Translations under genes and position numbers: made by a program
Shown here: piece after piece, positions 12,011 through 21,651 of the stretch
How the letters are laid out: each line of letters begins with the position of its first letter
Numbering within the stretch: the first letter of the stretch is position 1
Source: Cudoniella acicularis
Lineage: Eukaryota; Ascomycota; Leotiomycetes; Helotiales; Helotiaceae
Length of the DNA: 22,576 bases
Direction of reading: 5' to 3'
Assembly: GCA_013054445.1 (NCBI GenBank)
Contig: JAAMPI010000943.1
Coordinates: forward strand, 1-22,576
The notes under the pieces: generated by a model
What the model was told of the DNA's origin: nothing
Database searches by the model: none
What the model saw: only the letters and a program-made list of their open reading frames with translations

Positions 12011-13401
12011 ATTTGTTCTACGAAGTCGGTATCCCCATTTTTGGAAGAAGAAGGTTCACATGATGAATCCTATTCCAATGAATTAATGGATGGGAAATGT
12101 CATTGTCTTACAAGATAAGTCAATAATCCGGAGATAACCCAGATGGGACTCATGGCTTTGGTCTTCACTGCAACTGGTCCAGTGGAATTTCTCAGCTCTT
12201 TCGATCACCTTGGTAAGTGCATACATTTACTCACCGAAATGCTGCATTCAATAATTCTGTTGATTTTCGAGTGGACTTCTAGATCATGCATCGAAAAGTA
12301 CAGTTGACAACATGCGGACATTGCAGAGCTGAAACAGATGCGTAGCCTTCAAAGCTCCATTCAACGAAGCTTGGGGCTCAAGCTGTGGCAGCTTCTTTGG
12401 AAGCACCTCGATGTTGAATTTTGCGGTTTGTCATTGATATTTCTTTACATGCTTGATCAATTCCAGATGTAAACATGTCATTAATGCGGAGCAAGGTCTC
12501 TCCTATTTTCAAAATAAATACCAGCCTCTACTTGGTGGACTTTTTGAAATGAAATCTCAATATTTGTCACTATAAGTTTTACTATGTCAGCTGAAAATGA
12601 AACTTCGGTGTGACATGTTTCAAGTACGGTGAAGGATGAACCTATCATACCAGGTCATGGGATCAAATGGTTCCGATAATGAAGCCTCAAAAAAGCCTCC
12701 ATGCAAGGAGGTTTAAAGTTCAGCCGACTTCATATCAAGTGGAGGAGTGTTCAAAAGGTAAATTTTCAAGGATGCAAGAGTTTCGGTTTTTACGGGCGGG
12801 CGATAGTGATTAATAATCAAGCCAAACTCCACGATCCCATTGATATTCTCAGACATTTACTCGGGCGTATCAAGTGATATCATGACAGGTGTTGTTCTTG
12901 CATGGTTCTTCTTTAAGGTACGGAGGTTGAGCCAGTTAGAATTTCATATTTTCTGGTGTTCTGTGGCATTCATCTCAACAATTGCTCTTCAATATTAGCT
13001 CTACCCAGGTACCCCTCCAAATTTGATTTTCATCCCAAATTCTGCTGTCCTTTTATTGCATTAGTCAGAGCTGCGAATTTTTCTTAATAATCCACACCAT
13101 AACCTCACGCATTGTTACACATTCTGCACTTGACTGACTACTTTTACTAGTCGTTCCTATGTAGTGGAAACTCTGGGCTTTTTTTTTGGTTGAGCTTATT
13201 CATACTTAATTCCAAATAGAAATTCAAAAATATTTTTTCAAGGTTCCTAAACCAACCTCAACTTTCCTTTTTAGTTTTACATGGCTGCTGCTTTACACAG
13301 GTGAAAACTGCTTTGTATTATCCTCAATTCTATGCTCACATGATTAACCCTTATCACTCATTTGCTGGGAACCCTAGCCTCTTCGGCCTAAAAATACTAA
13401 A

Positions 13402-13767
13402 TCAGCAGTTACACGTTCTCTGGCAAACACGAACTATTAGCAGCGGCAAATAACATCTTTTGAAACCGTTTTCATTTTCTCCTCGAGCACTGTTCACAGC
13501 GAGGTCTAGAGCTCGAGAAATGTGATTCGCACAATTTTTGCGGTCAAGATGATTTGCTTCCAATGAACTGAAGTTTGTGGGATTAAATAACTGGCCAAAA
13601 ATAGGCTCCTTCCCGGTTTCAGGAGCAGGGACAGAAGAAGAGTTCAATCTTGGTAGGAATTTTCCTGTCTCGACACGTCCTATAGAGAGGAACTCCCTAC
13701 ACTGTGAGGCCTTCCTTGAAAACTTTTGTAGTTTGATGGTTAATTTGCTCCCTTCGGCTGTATCCAT
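13402..13767 (-). CDS. Hypothetical ORF, 121 codons, weak
   Basis: An ATG-initiated ORF starts MDTAEGSKLTIKLQKF and ends RVCQRTCNC before TGA. I recognise no family. The product would be basic, with no signal peptide or membrane segment. An in-frame TGA lies closely upstream. I found no flanking exons. A 79-codon ORF runs antisense across part of it (13577-13816). It is isolated in a long gene-poor stretch and may be chance. Confidence 0.2.
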   Translation of the reverse strand: MDTAEGSKLTIKLQKFSRKASQCREFLSIGRVETGKFLPRLNSSSVPAPETGKEPIFGQLFNPTNFSSLEANHLDRKNCANHISRALDLAVNSARGENENGFKRCYLPLLIVRVCQRTCNC

Positions 13768-14139
13768 TCTTCTGCCTTCGACAGTTCAGAAATCCGCGCC
13801 GCGAAGTCCCCTATAACACTTGAAAAAATTAACACCGTGCAACTAAAGGCACTGCTCTCGAGAAAGGTAACATGAAATTCCATCTCCTTTCATCTAATGT
13901 AGACAGTCGTGGGTTCTGTGGAGTTTGTGATTATTTACTTGTTTTCAAGTTTTTTGGTCGACATCGTAAAGTCCCCCAACCACCAGTGCATCGCTCGACG
14001 TCTAGACTGGACATTACAGTAAACAGCCCTAATAATCGGCTAGCTTTCTGCGACACATCCACCTACCACTATCTTCTAAGACATCTATCAATCAAATGAA
14101 ACGCAAAGTTTTGTTGCACATCGCAGAAAGCTCGGGAGG

Positions 14140-14159
14140 GCTCGGGAGGACTCCCGAGC
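14140..14159. repeat. Near-perfect palindrome GCTCGGGAG / CTCCCGAGC
   Basis: GCTCGGGAG, a GA spacer, then CTCCCGAGC form a dyad. CTCGGGAGG is also repeated directly just to the left (14131-14139). The core CTCGGGAG recurs in the hairpin at 20849-20897. Confidence 0.6.
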
Positions 14160-14247
14160 AAAAAGAAAGACAAGCAAAAAAACATACAACAGTAGGTATT
14201 CGCTGGTGGTCACCCACCCAACTACTAAACTGCCGATCTGAAGCTTG

Positions 14248-14298
14248 TGTATGGCAGAGCGGACGGGATGCCCAATTTTCATCAGTCTATGGTCGTAT
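14248..14298 (+). repeat. Dispersed degenerate repeat, left copy
   Basis: The 29-bp core at 14270-14298, ending CAGTCTATGGTCGTAT, matches 20389-20417 at 27 of 29 positions in the same orientation. Weaker similarity extends left to a shared TGTATG and somewhat to the right. It is probably a fragment of a transposon or MITE-like family. Confidence 0.6.
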
Positions 14299-14553
14299 AT
14301 TAAGGTCAATTCGTTTACTTAACATTATACCATTGTAACATTTATACAGTGGCTTCAAAAGGTATATAACATGATCTTAGATCCAGTTGCTACAGTAGTA
14401 GGAATTAATTCTCAGAATTAATACTTGATTGCAGCTTTCCGAGAGCTCTGTCAAATTGGGCGATCTGAATTAAGCACGTGAATGCGGGCAGAAATCGTAA
14501 CCGCAATGTGGATTGTTAGCCTGAGGCTCAAAGGTGATAAGAAAAAAAAAGAT

Positions 14554-14562
14554 ACCCTAACC
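14554..14562 (+). promoter_or_regulatory. Telobox-like ACCCTAACC upstream of NSA2
   Basis: The motif ACCCTAACC lies about 70 bp before the NSA2 start, just after an A-rich tract. CCCTAA telobox-type elements are known in promoters of ribosomal and ribosome-biogenesis genes in several ascomycetes. The role here is inferred from motif and position only. Confidence 0.3.
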
Positions 14563-14631
14563 TCGACGTACTTTCGCATCTACACGCTTTCTAAACGAAA
14601 CCACTTCGATATTCAACATCAGGTTTCCACA

Positions 14632-15964
14632 ATGCCTCAAAATGAGTAGTGAGTAATACCTAGCTTACTGTGCCTCTCAAATTTGTCACGCTAATTTAGA
14701 AATAGCATGGAGAGGTGGAGGAAGCTCCACGGGCGTCGAGTAAATTCCCCTCCGAATTACGAAGATACTGAACTAACGAGCGCGCAAGCTGGATCACGAG
14801 GAGAGGACACGCAAAAGAGCGGCTAGAGAGGGACACAAATCTTCAGAAGATGCGCAGAAACTGACTGGTCTGCGGGCGAAGTTGTACCAGAAGAAGAGGC
14901 ACCTAGAAAAAATCCAAATCCGGCAGCAGATTAAGGCTCATGAAGAACGAAATGTCAAGTCCTCGGTATCGGCAGAACCTTCGAGCACTCCCCTCCCGCA
15001 ATATCTTCTGGATAGATCAAATCCTACAAATGCGAAGGCTTTGAGCAGCGCGAGTATGTCGGACACTGCCTTTATACTACACTCACTAACCTTGGTTTAG
15101 TCAAGAACAAGCGGAACGAAAAAGCTGCCAAATTTTCTGTGCCACTGCCAAAGGTCAGAGGCATTGCTGAGGAGGAAATGTTCAAGGTCGTCAAGACTGG
15201 GAAGAAGACCGCGAAGAAGGGTATTTCTAATCTCTTTCTCCGAGCCCGTTCGGCCAGGCGAACACCTTTCGATTGCCGTCGCTTGCCATCCACTGGCTCT
15301 TCGATTGCTCTCGAATGCCTGCAAATATTTGTGTGGGTAAACAGCGATGCCTTCGAAACCCTCGATTCTAGGTCTTCGCTGGAACCCAAGGGTATTCAAA
15401 GGGCATTCGGGCCTTCATGTGGTCGGACAGGCTGTAAAGCATAACAGCTAACAACTTTTAGGATGGAAACGTATGATTACCAAGCCGACGTTTGTAGGAC
15501 CGGATTTTACTAGACGGCCAGTCAAGTACGAGAGATTTATTCGGCCTATGGGACTGCGGTATAAAAAGGCCAATGTTACTGTTAGTCAAAGCATCTTACC
15601 TAGTTATCTTTATACTAATTATCAATTGAGCATCCGGAACTCGGTGTGACCGTCCAGCTGCCTATTATCAGCGTGAAAAAGAATCCCCAAAACCCAATGT
15701 ATACACAATTAGGTAAGCACACCGATTCGCAAATACTGGCGGTATTCTGATTCTAATACTATTTAGGCGTACTGACCAAAGGCACCATCATTGAGGTAAA
15801 TGTCAGCGAGCTAGGCTTGGTCACAGCAGGCGGCAAGGTGGTCTGGGGACGATGGGCACAAATTACGAATAACTGTGAGAATGATGGATGCGTTAACGCG
15901 TAATACTCCTAATTATTCTTTTTACGTCATGTTCTAACATTATTTTAGTGTACTCTTGGTTTAG
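14632..15964 (+). CDS. NSA2: Ribosome biogenesis protein NSA2, 8 exons, 261 aa
   Basis: NSA2 is a nucleolar assembly factor of pre-60S ribosomes, needed for 27S pre-rRNA processing, and is related to ribosomal protein eS8. Exons are 14632-14648, 14706-14739, 14789-15053, 15101-15220, 15462-15580, 15631-15712, 15767-15899 and 15949-15964. They total 786 nt, giving 261 aa, the usual NSA2 length. Recognised stretches in order are [112 protein letters not shown] and the C-terminal GCVNAVLLV. All joins are forced by phase; the first join needs the AG at 14704-14705, because the earlier AG at 14699-14700 would create a stop. The start has A at -3. Intron 4 (241 bp) is much longer than the others (47-57 bp). 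The junction codon there reads Gly146, where I remember Ser before WKRM. The gene looks intact. Confidence 0.95.
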
Positions 15965-16414
15965 CAGCGGTGTAGGTCTTTGTTCCATTGGTAGCTTCAG
16001 TAGTTAAATAGACAATTGCAAACCACCTCTTTCTACTGAAAGGCAGTGGGGGCAGCAGGGATATAGCCGCTGCACCACTCGAGACAGTTCTAATGACTCC
16101 TTCGTCAGCTCCTTATAGCCCAGTCGCTAATTATATCTCCGAATTTTTGTTGAACAGGCGTGGAAAGGCAGAAATCCTTTATAATTGACCAATTGAAAGT
16201 CTCGTTCTGCTAGCGATCTATATGCCCAATTACATTTCTCCATGACCCTTGGAGCTCGGCCTTAGGAGAAGGCGTTCTACATTTCTTCCCTCCGCGGTTC
16301 TACAAGGGTTCATCCGGATTACTTCGACCGTACCTTGAAGCATTGTGCCTGACAGATTCCGCTTCTAGCCCCTCAATCCCCCTCGTTTCTCTTTCACTTC
16401 TATTTGTTTATGTG
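15965..16414. other. Intergenic between convergent NSA2 and the cysteine-array pseudogene
   Basis: The NSA2 3' UTR lies at the left. On the right the frame of the cysteine array has lost all coding character, with several stops in every frame tried. No other gene is seen. Confidence 0.4.
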
Positions 16415-17085
16415 TCTGAATAGTGCCTCTCTCTGGTTTCTGCAAGCATTTGACATTCCACGTTTCACGCAGAAACTACAAAGCTGTTCCCCATTGCGTC
16501 TACTTCCGTTACTGAAGCATGCTTAACATTTCATCTGAGGATCTTGTCTCTTTGGTCGCTTCCTTCCCCTTGTTCTCTCCATCGCTTTCTGTACTTTATG
16601 CAATTCCCACAAGGCCGTTCTTCATTGCATTTTCTCCTGGTGGTAAAATATGTGTGGCACTTTGTCTGTGGATCTTGACCTCGCTTTGGTATCGCTTCCC
16701 CCTGATCTACACATGTATATCTAGCAGATTTATTGCACGCGCTACAGGGACGTTTCCCATCGCATCGACTCCCGTTTCTATTACAGTGGTAGCATTTTGC
16801 CTCTGGATCTTGACCCTTCCTTGGGCGTGCTTCTTCGCCCTGTTCTCTGCATGGTAATTTATGTTTCACGCAGGCGCCACAAGGCCGTTCCCCATTGCAT
16901 CTACTGCCGATTTTGAAGCAGTGGTAGCATTTAGTCTGCGGATCTTGACCCTATGGTCCTTGCTAGCCTTTCCCGGAACAAACACGGGGATATCTAGAAC
17001 ACCAACCACATGGCCGTGCCCTATTACATTCCCGGCCACTGCGAACGCAAAGATTACAAGCTGTTTGTTCTCCTCTAAACTGTAC
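16415..17085 (-). repeat. 135-bp tandem repeat encoding cysteine modules, about 5 units
   Basis: Read on the minus strand, the units run from about 17085 downward: A 17085-16951, B 16950-16816, C 16815-16681, D from 16680 to about 16546, and a decayed E to about 16415. The period is 135 bp (45 residues). The module pattern is KCYHC, x6, C, then ERPC-x2-C, x6-7, C, closing with QGE and a basic linker before the next GQDP. That is the spacing of a Zn2Cys6 cluster. B and C keep all six cysteines. In D the second Cys is Tyr and the last is Trp. E is shifted by an indel in the linker and carries TAA after its first Cys. Confidence 0.8.
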
Positions 17086-19725
17086 TAAGGGATCTGCGGC
17101 TTGAATGTGAATCTGACCAGTATCTATCAGCTGCACCGAAGCATCATTGGTCCTCTTGTCCTTTTGGTCCTGCCAGGCTTTGTTGGTGTCATAAAATTCG
17201 AAAACATACGGTTTAGTAGGAGTGGGATCCTCGATGGCGTAGGCTTTGGTCCGGAAATGCCGGCGATGTGTCGAGAGAGTTCCTTCTCTAAAGTGGTTGG
17301 GGCTCCTTCTCCGTATCTCTGTATTAGCGATCAACCAAGAAAATACAGATAGCTTAGTGTTGTTCTCCTTGGCACGGAATCCCAAAGCCTCATTACTGGC
17401 CACGCTATATATATGCTTAGTACCATGAGAAACCCTGCCTATCATACTCATTGTCATTGTGTAATTAATGGCAATATCATAGCACACCCATGGTGGAAGT
17501 AACGCAAATGAGTTCCACTCCTCCACCAACATAGAATGCCGAACCCGCCATTGTCGCCAATACCCATAAAGGACTAGGGAAATATTACAGTGACGGTCAC
17601 AACGCCTGACAATTAGGTTTGCAATCGAACCGTTCTTCGAGTTGTCATCTTGAAGTCTCTTGAGAACAGCGGGGACTATTGCGCTATGCCACAACCCCAA
17701 CAATCGTAGGTTTATATCCACTATCCCCTAGTCGAGCGTCCTCAATTCTAGCTGTTGCTTCCTTGCTAGTTCAAAGATGGTGGTTGCAATAGTATGTTGT
17801 ATTCGGGTCAACAAATACTTGGGCATGGGTTTTGGTAAGCTTACACGATCGGGTGTCTGTGCTAGACGAATCTGTTAATTTTTTACTGAGAAACTAGATA
17901 TAGCACTTACAGGTAATATTGTCCCAGAATCTTGTATAGAACATTAAATCTCCGTGTCGGTAAAGAATCGAGTGCCACCACGTTCTACATTAACAATAGT
18001 AAATATGTGCGGTTCTACAGCTAAGAAGTTGGCCTTTGCTGCCTCTACTATTTGATGCCAATTTAGCTGCTTGGACCGACTTCCCTGATATAGGCCATCG
18101 ACTGAGCCTTTCAGAGACTGGCATATGGCCATCTTGATGGAATATAGCACTGGCCAGTATTGTTTGAACTTCAATTCGGAGCATGTATTCAAAAGCAGTC
18201 CTCGAACTTTGAATTCTCGACGCCAAAGGCACCTAACTTGACGCCGAAAGGAGGTATTGAGCGGACCTCGCGTGTAATGCCCATTTCCGTTCTCGCAGTA
18301 CTGGCTGAAAATATCGGCAAAAGTATCTCCATTAAGTTCAGTGACTCCGTGTACCTTGAAATATGAATTGACGAGAGAATGTAAGACTCTAGATGAGATC
18401 ATATCGACGCCGCCGGCTAGCATTCCTTCGTACATTGGGAGCTGGCGATTTGCACCGATACCTTGCACTACGGGCATTTCTTCAGCCCGTGAGCGATTCA
18501 GAATAGCCTGTGTGTCTGGTGTTCCGGAGTAGTTGCCAAAGTAGATAAGGTATATTTGCTCCATAAATATTGCTATTTGCTTCATCTGAGTTTGAAGGAC
18601 GCTAGAGTTAATGACGATTGGGAATGAAGCCAGTTTGTATATCTGGAATTGGTTCTTAGCTCGAGAACATAGTTTATGAACGTATTGGACGGGTGACCCG
18701 CGTCCAGATTCACGACCAGCAAGAATTTCATCGTTCGTCAGTTCGAGCTTATCTAAGTGGTGATGTATCCGGGCTAAAAGACCGACGTGGCCATGTTTGT
18801 TGTAGGATCCTCTCGCGCTTCCTTCATAGTTAAAGTACTCCAACATGTCCCCAGACAGCTTGCTAACACCAGCAATGCCATAGACACCCCATTCGTCTTC
18901 AATATCAGAATTTCTAGCATCGACTGGTTCGAGGTCCATAAACAAATTAGCTGGCCAACAGTTTTACCCGATGAGACATCTTGTCCTGCTATATGTAACT
19001 AGTGGGCTTGTTACCCATTCAACTAGGAGCTCTCGCTGTTCTGGACCACTATTCGCACGGTACCAATACCACTGCGAAGGATTAAAACCATGTACAGCCG
19101 CGTCTTCATGGCATGACAGACTTGCAGATAGATCAAGCAAGTTATGGACTATTTTTGAGAGCCACTTACTGCACTGATTAATAGATTTATTTTCAGCAGC
19201 TAGTAGATAGTTAGGCAAGGGATTTTCAGCCTCAAGCGCAACTGATGACTTCAAGGACTTATGAGGTATTGCTGGGATATCTTTTGGGAAGAAAGTAACT
19301 TTTGCCTCTCTACTCATCTCTAGCGTGAAAGCTAGCTGAGAGCCCGGGCTTCCGAGGACTGAGCCAACAGATGTATGAAGAGCTTGATAAACCGACCCCT
19401 GGCTTCCTGATTGCTTCCACGCTGGAATATAGTTGTCATCGGCCCAGCTGACTTGATCTCCCACTAAGAGTAATTCATTCTCACTGTTATTCGAGTCGCT
19501 ATCAGAATCGCCCTCGCTACTAGAATCTCTTTCAGGGAACCAATCTTCTTCATCAGCCTCCCTCAAACCTGAATTGAGACTATAGGTCTCTATATGCTCT
19601 GGCATATCGGTGCCACGTTGCCAGAAATCGCCTAGCCGAGGGCGTTTTGCAGCCCGGTTAAGGCTGTCCAACCGATGCAATCGAGGATCAATGAGGTAGT
19701 CTGCGGTCGGTGCTGTTTGAGTCAT
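16531..19725 (-). pseudogene. Broken gene: GIY-YIG-like nuclease domain plus Zn2Cys6-like array
   Basis: Exons are 18968-19725, 17911-18913 and 16531-17871 (introns of 54 and 39 bp). They would encode about 1033 aa in one consistent phase from an ATG with A at -3. Four in-frame stops interrupt it: TAA at 17944-17946, TAG at 17728-17730, TAG at 16963-16965 and TAG at 16951-16953. Reading past each stop in the same frame stays protein-like. The N-terminus is acidic with Ser/Asp runs. From about residue 260, WGVYGIAGVS, YFNYEGSARG, GLLARIHHH and FMEQIYLIYFGNY resemble the GIY, YIG, Arg and Glu motifs of GIY-YIG nucleases. A long unrecognised middle follows, then the cysteine-module array. Neighbouring genes use TAG or TAA as true stops, so recoding is unlikely. 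All four stops fit C-to-T at CpA, as RIP produces. A shorter intact protein ending at 17944 is the main alternative. The function is unknown. Confidence 0.7.
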
Positions 19726-20637
19726 ATTAGTGCTCTTGAGATGACAAGAGTATATTCGAGTATTATGGCCACAGTTCAGCGTATTGAGCGGAATTGCAAT
19801 CGTGTAATTATTAGTGCAGGATGAGCTGAACCGGTTAGAGGTTCGTGCAAGGGATTGGAAGGACGCGGTCTCCTTGACCCTCGTAGTTCGTGATTGCGAA
19901 CCCTAGAGTTACGTCGGGATTCTAATCATGTGACCCATTTTATGAATTACATCACTTTATGAATATGTATAATTATTTTCTTAAAGCCAGAGCCGCCTTA
20001 AGATCTCTTTCCCTAGTTGTGATCAATCTATTTACCTAAGTCGCAATTGTCCTTGAACTTGCACTCGTACCCTCACAATCCCCTACCCCTCAGGGCCCCC
20101 ACTATAGCGCTCATTCTCTAAGACCACATTCCATTTCAGCATTTTCCACTCCCCAACTCCTACTTTTCGGGGACTCCCGATCCCCGTTTAGCGGTTAAGG
20201 TTAAGGCTAAAAATTTTAGGGCCTATCCGGAACTACTGATTTCCGTTTAGCGCACTTTGAAGGGCTTCTCCTTTAATAATACAATATAAGTAAAGTATAT
20301 TGGAAATGTAACCATTCTAACATAAAATAAACCAAAAACCAATTACCGAGTTAATCTGAGGCTAATGTATGTCTAGAGGTGGGAGATAGCCCAATTCTCC
20401 TCAGTCTATGGTCGTATGTGGTAGAGACTTGTTTAAATAAATTAATAGAACTACTATAAAATAACGTGGTCTTCTATCCGTTTTCTAGTAATTGTTCGTT
20501 TATTTTTACTTTTTTGGAAATTATTTCTCGGATTCAAGAGTATATTTATTACTTAAGAATTAAAACCGACACACGCCCCAGACACCCCCAAAACCAGCGC
20601 CTGAACCCGAAACCACTATCGTTATAGTAGGATTAAA
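19726..20637. other. AT-rich intergenic region between the pseudogene start and the small gene
   Basis: This holds the pseudogene's former promoter and the 3' region of the small gene. CCGTTTAGCG occurs twice (about 20185 and 20246), and GGTTAAGGTTAAGG lies between them. The right copy of the dispersed repeat sits at 20366-20417. No ORF of note. Confidence 0.45.
20366..20417 (+). repeat. Dispersed degenerate repeat, right copy
   Basis: Same orientation as the copy at 14248-14298. The core at 20389-20417 differs from the left core at only two positions. The surrounding sequence is AT-rich. Confidence 0.6.
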
Positions 20638-21651
20638 CTAGAGGGATGTTAGTTTTCGGGAGTAGTGGGATTCTAAGCATTTGGAATGCATACAGAAACG
20701 TCCCCGAATAATGCGGGAAACGCCCGCGACCCAAAGACCACAGAAAACGGCCGCAGCCCAGTTCCCACCGCCATCGCCACCGCCAGCTGAGTCAAATTCA
20801 TCCTATAAATTTATTAGTATGGTAATAGACAGGGAGTCAATGGGTTCAGGAGCTGTCTCGGGAGTAACCAGGCATCAACAGCTCCCGAGATAGCTCCCAA
20901 AGCCTCTCGGCTCCTTAAAAACAGCATATTGGTATGAACACATGACATACCGTATCATCATCGTCCTCATTGTCCTCTGCAGCGAGCTACATAGATTCAA
21001 TATTAGTACTATCCAACTTCCATTCAGTAAACAGTCATTGAAGTCTAGGACTTATATGCACTGCTGTTGAAGCCTTTCGAGCTCGGAGAAAGGTTTCACA
21101 ATCGATAAAGGAGAGGGAAGTGTCGAGAAGATAAGGGTAGTGATGTTATGGACTTACAATACCCTGCAGAACAACTCTTGTAAGCTAACAGATAAGATTA
21201 GCAGTGAACTCGAGATACTATCGGCATTCTTACGGCAGGATCCCGAAGGATATGGCGCCCGAAGCTAGAACAAAGTACATTAGCTTGTGAGGCGATCAAA
21301 ATGGATGCAGGAATACATACGCCTGACGGATTCCCCATCTGAGGGTTGTGATAGAAGTCTATACGCAAAGTTAGCTGCCTCCCCCAAAATATTCCGCAGA
21401 CATTTGAAGTGCCGACAGTGGTAGGGATCCTAGGGACATGGGGTGGTATGGAACGGCATGGATGGTGTGTGTTGGCAGAGGTGCTGATGAGTGTGCCTCC
21501 CCTGCCAAATCCTTCATTGCATGCCAGGTTGTAAACCGTGAGTCGATACGTGAACGCAAGATGGCCTAGCCATTGCCCTTGGACATGTACGGTAGGATGG
21601 ATTTGTTCGAAGAAGATGTATGCAGAGTCTAGTTTGGATACGTACTGGCAT
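20638..21651 (-). CDS. Small multi-exon gene, 100 aa, function unknown
   Basis: Coding exons are 21646-21651, 21321-21358, 21234-21264, 21158-21184, 20951-20986 and 20638-20802. They total 303 nt, giving 100 aa plus TAG. The introns have strong donors (GTACGT, GTATGT, GTAAGA, GTAAGT, GTATGT) and branch/acceptor pairs such as CTAATC..TTAG and two TACTAAT boxes. The start MPTSITTLRWGIRQAFGRHI has A at -3. The protein has a basic, possibly amphipathic N-terminal half (residues 1-35), an acidic run EDNEDDDDTDEFD (38-50), a glycine-rich patch (53-59) and a hydrophobic, Cys-containing tail. I do not recognise the family; an N-terminal mitochondrial targeting helix is only a guess. The tail after residue 61 is less protein-like and could be spliced away. 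Confidence comes from six exons joining in one open frame with consensus splice signals. Confidence 0.5.
20849..20897. repeat. Hairpin in the last intron of the small gene
   Basis: Arms of 16 bp (20849-20864 and 20882-20897) pair with one mismatch around a 17-base loop. It lies inside the intron at 20803-20950. The arm core CTCGGGAG also occurs in the palindrome at 14140-14159. Confidence 0.65.

Larger units (their letters stand above)
10838..13401. other. Gene-free region, becoming AT-rich to the right
   Basis: About 2.6 kb without a recognisable gene. From about 11,800 the sequence becomes AT-rich and holds short dyad symmetries (11941-11964, 11993-12010). Short overlapping ORFs at 11346-11642 (minus) and 11374-11598 (plus) are mutual antisense frames without recognisable content. 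Confidence 0.4.

Noticed and set aside
12696..12711. Short hairpin CCTCC / GGAGG
   Set aside because: Five-base arms are expected often by chance in this length of sequence, and no gene is adjacent.
17944..17946. TAA as the natural end of a shorter intact protein
   Set aside because: The same frame remains protein-like beyond it, joins in phase across an intron and reaches a cysteine array. I kept this as an alternative but judged it less likely.
20185..20256. Telomere-like GGTTAAGGTTAAGG and repeated CCGTTTAGCG
   Set aside because: Too few and too imperfect units to call a telomeric repeat or a transposon end from this window alone.
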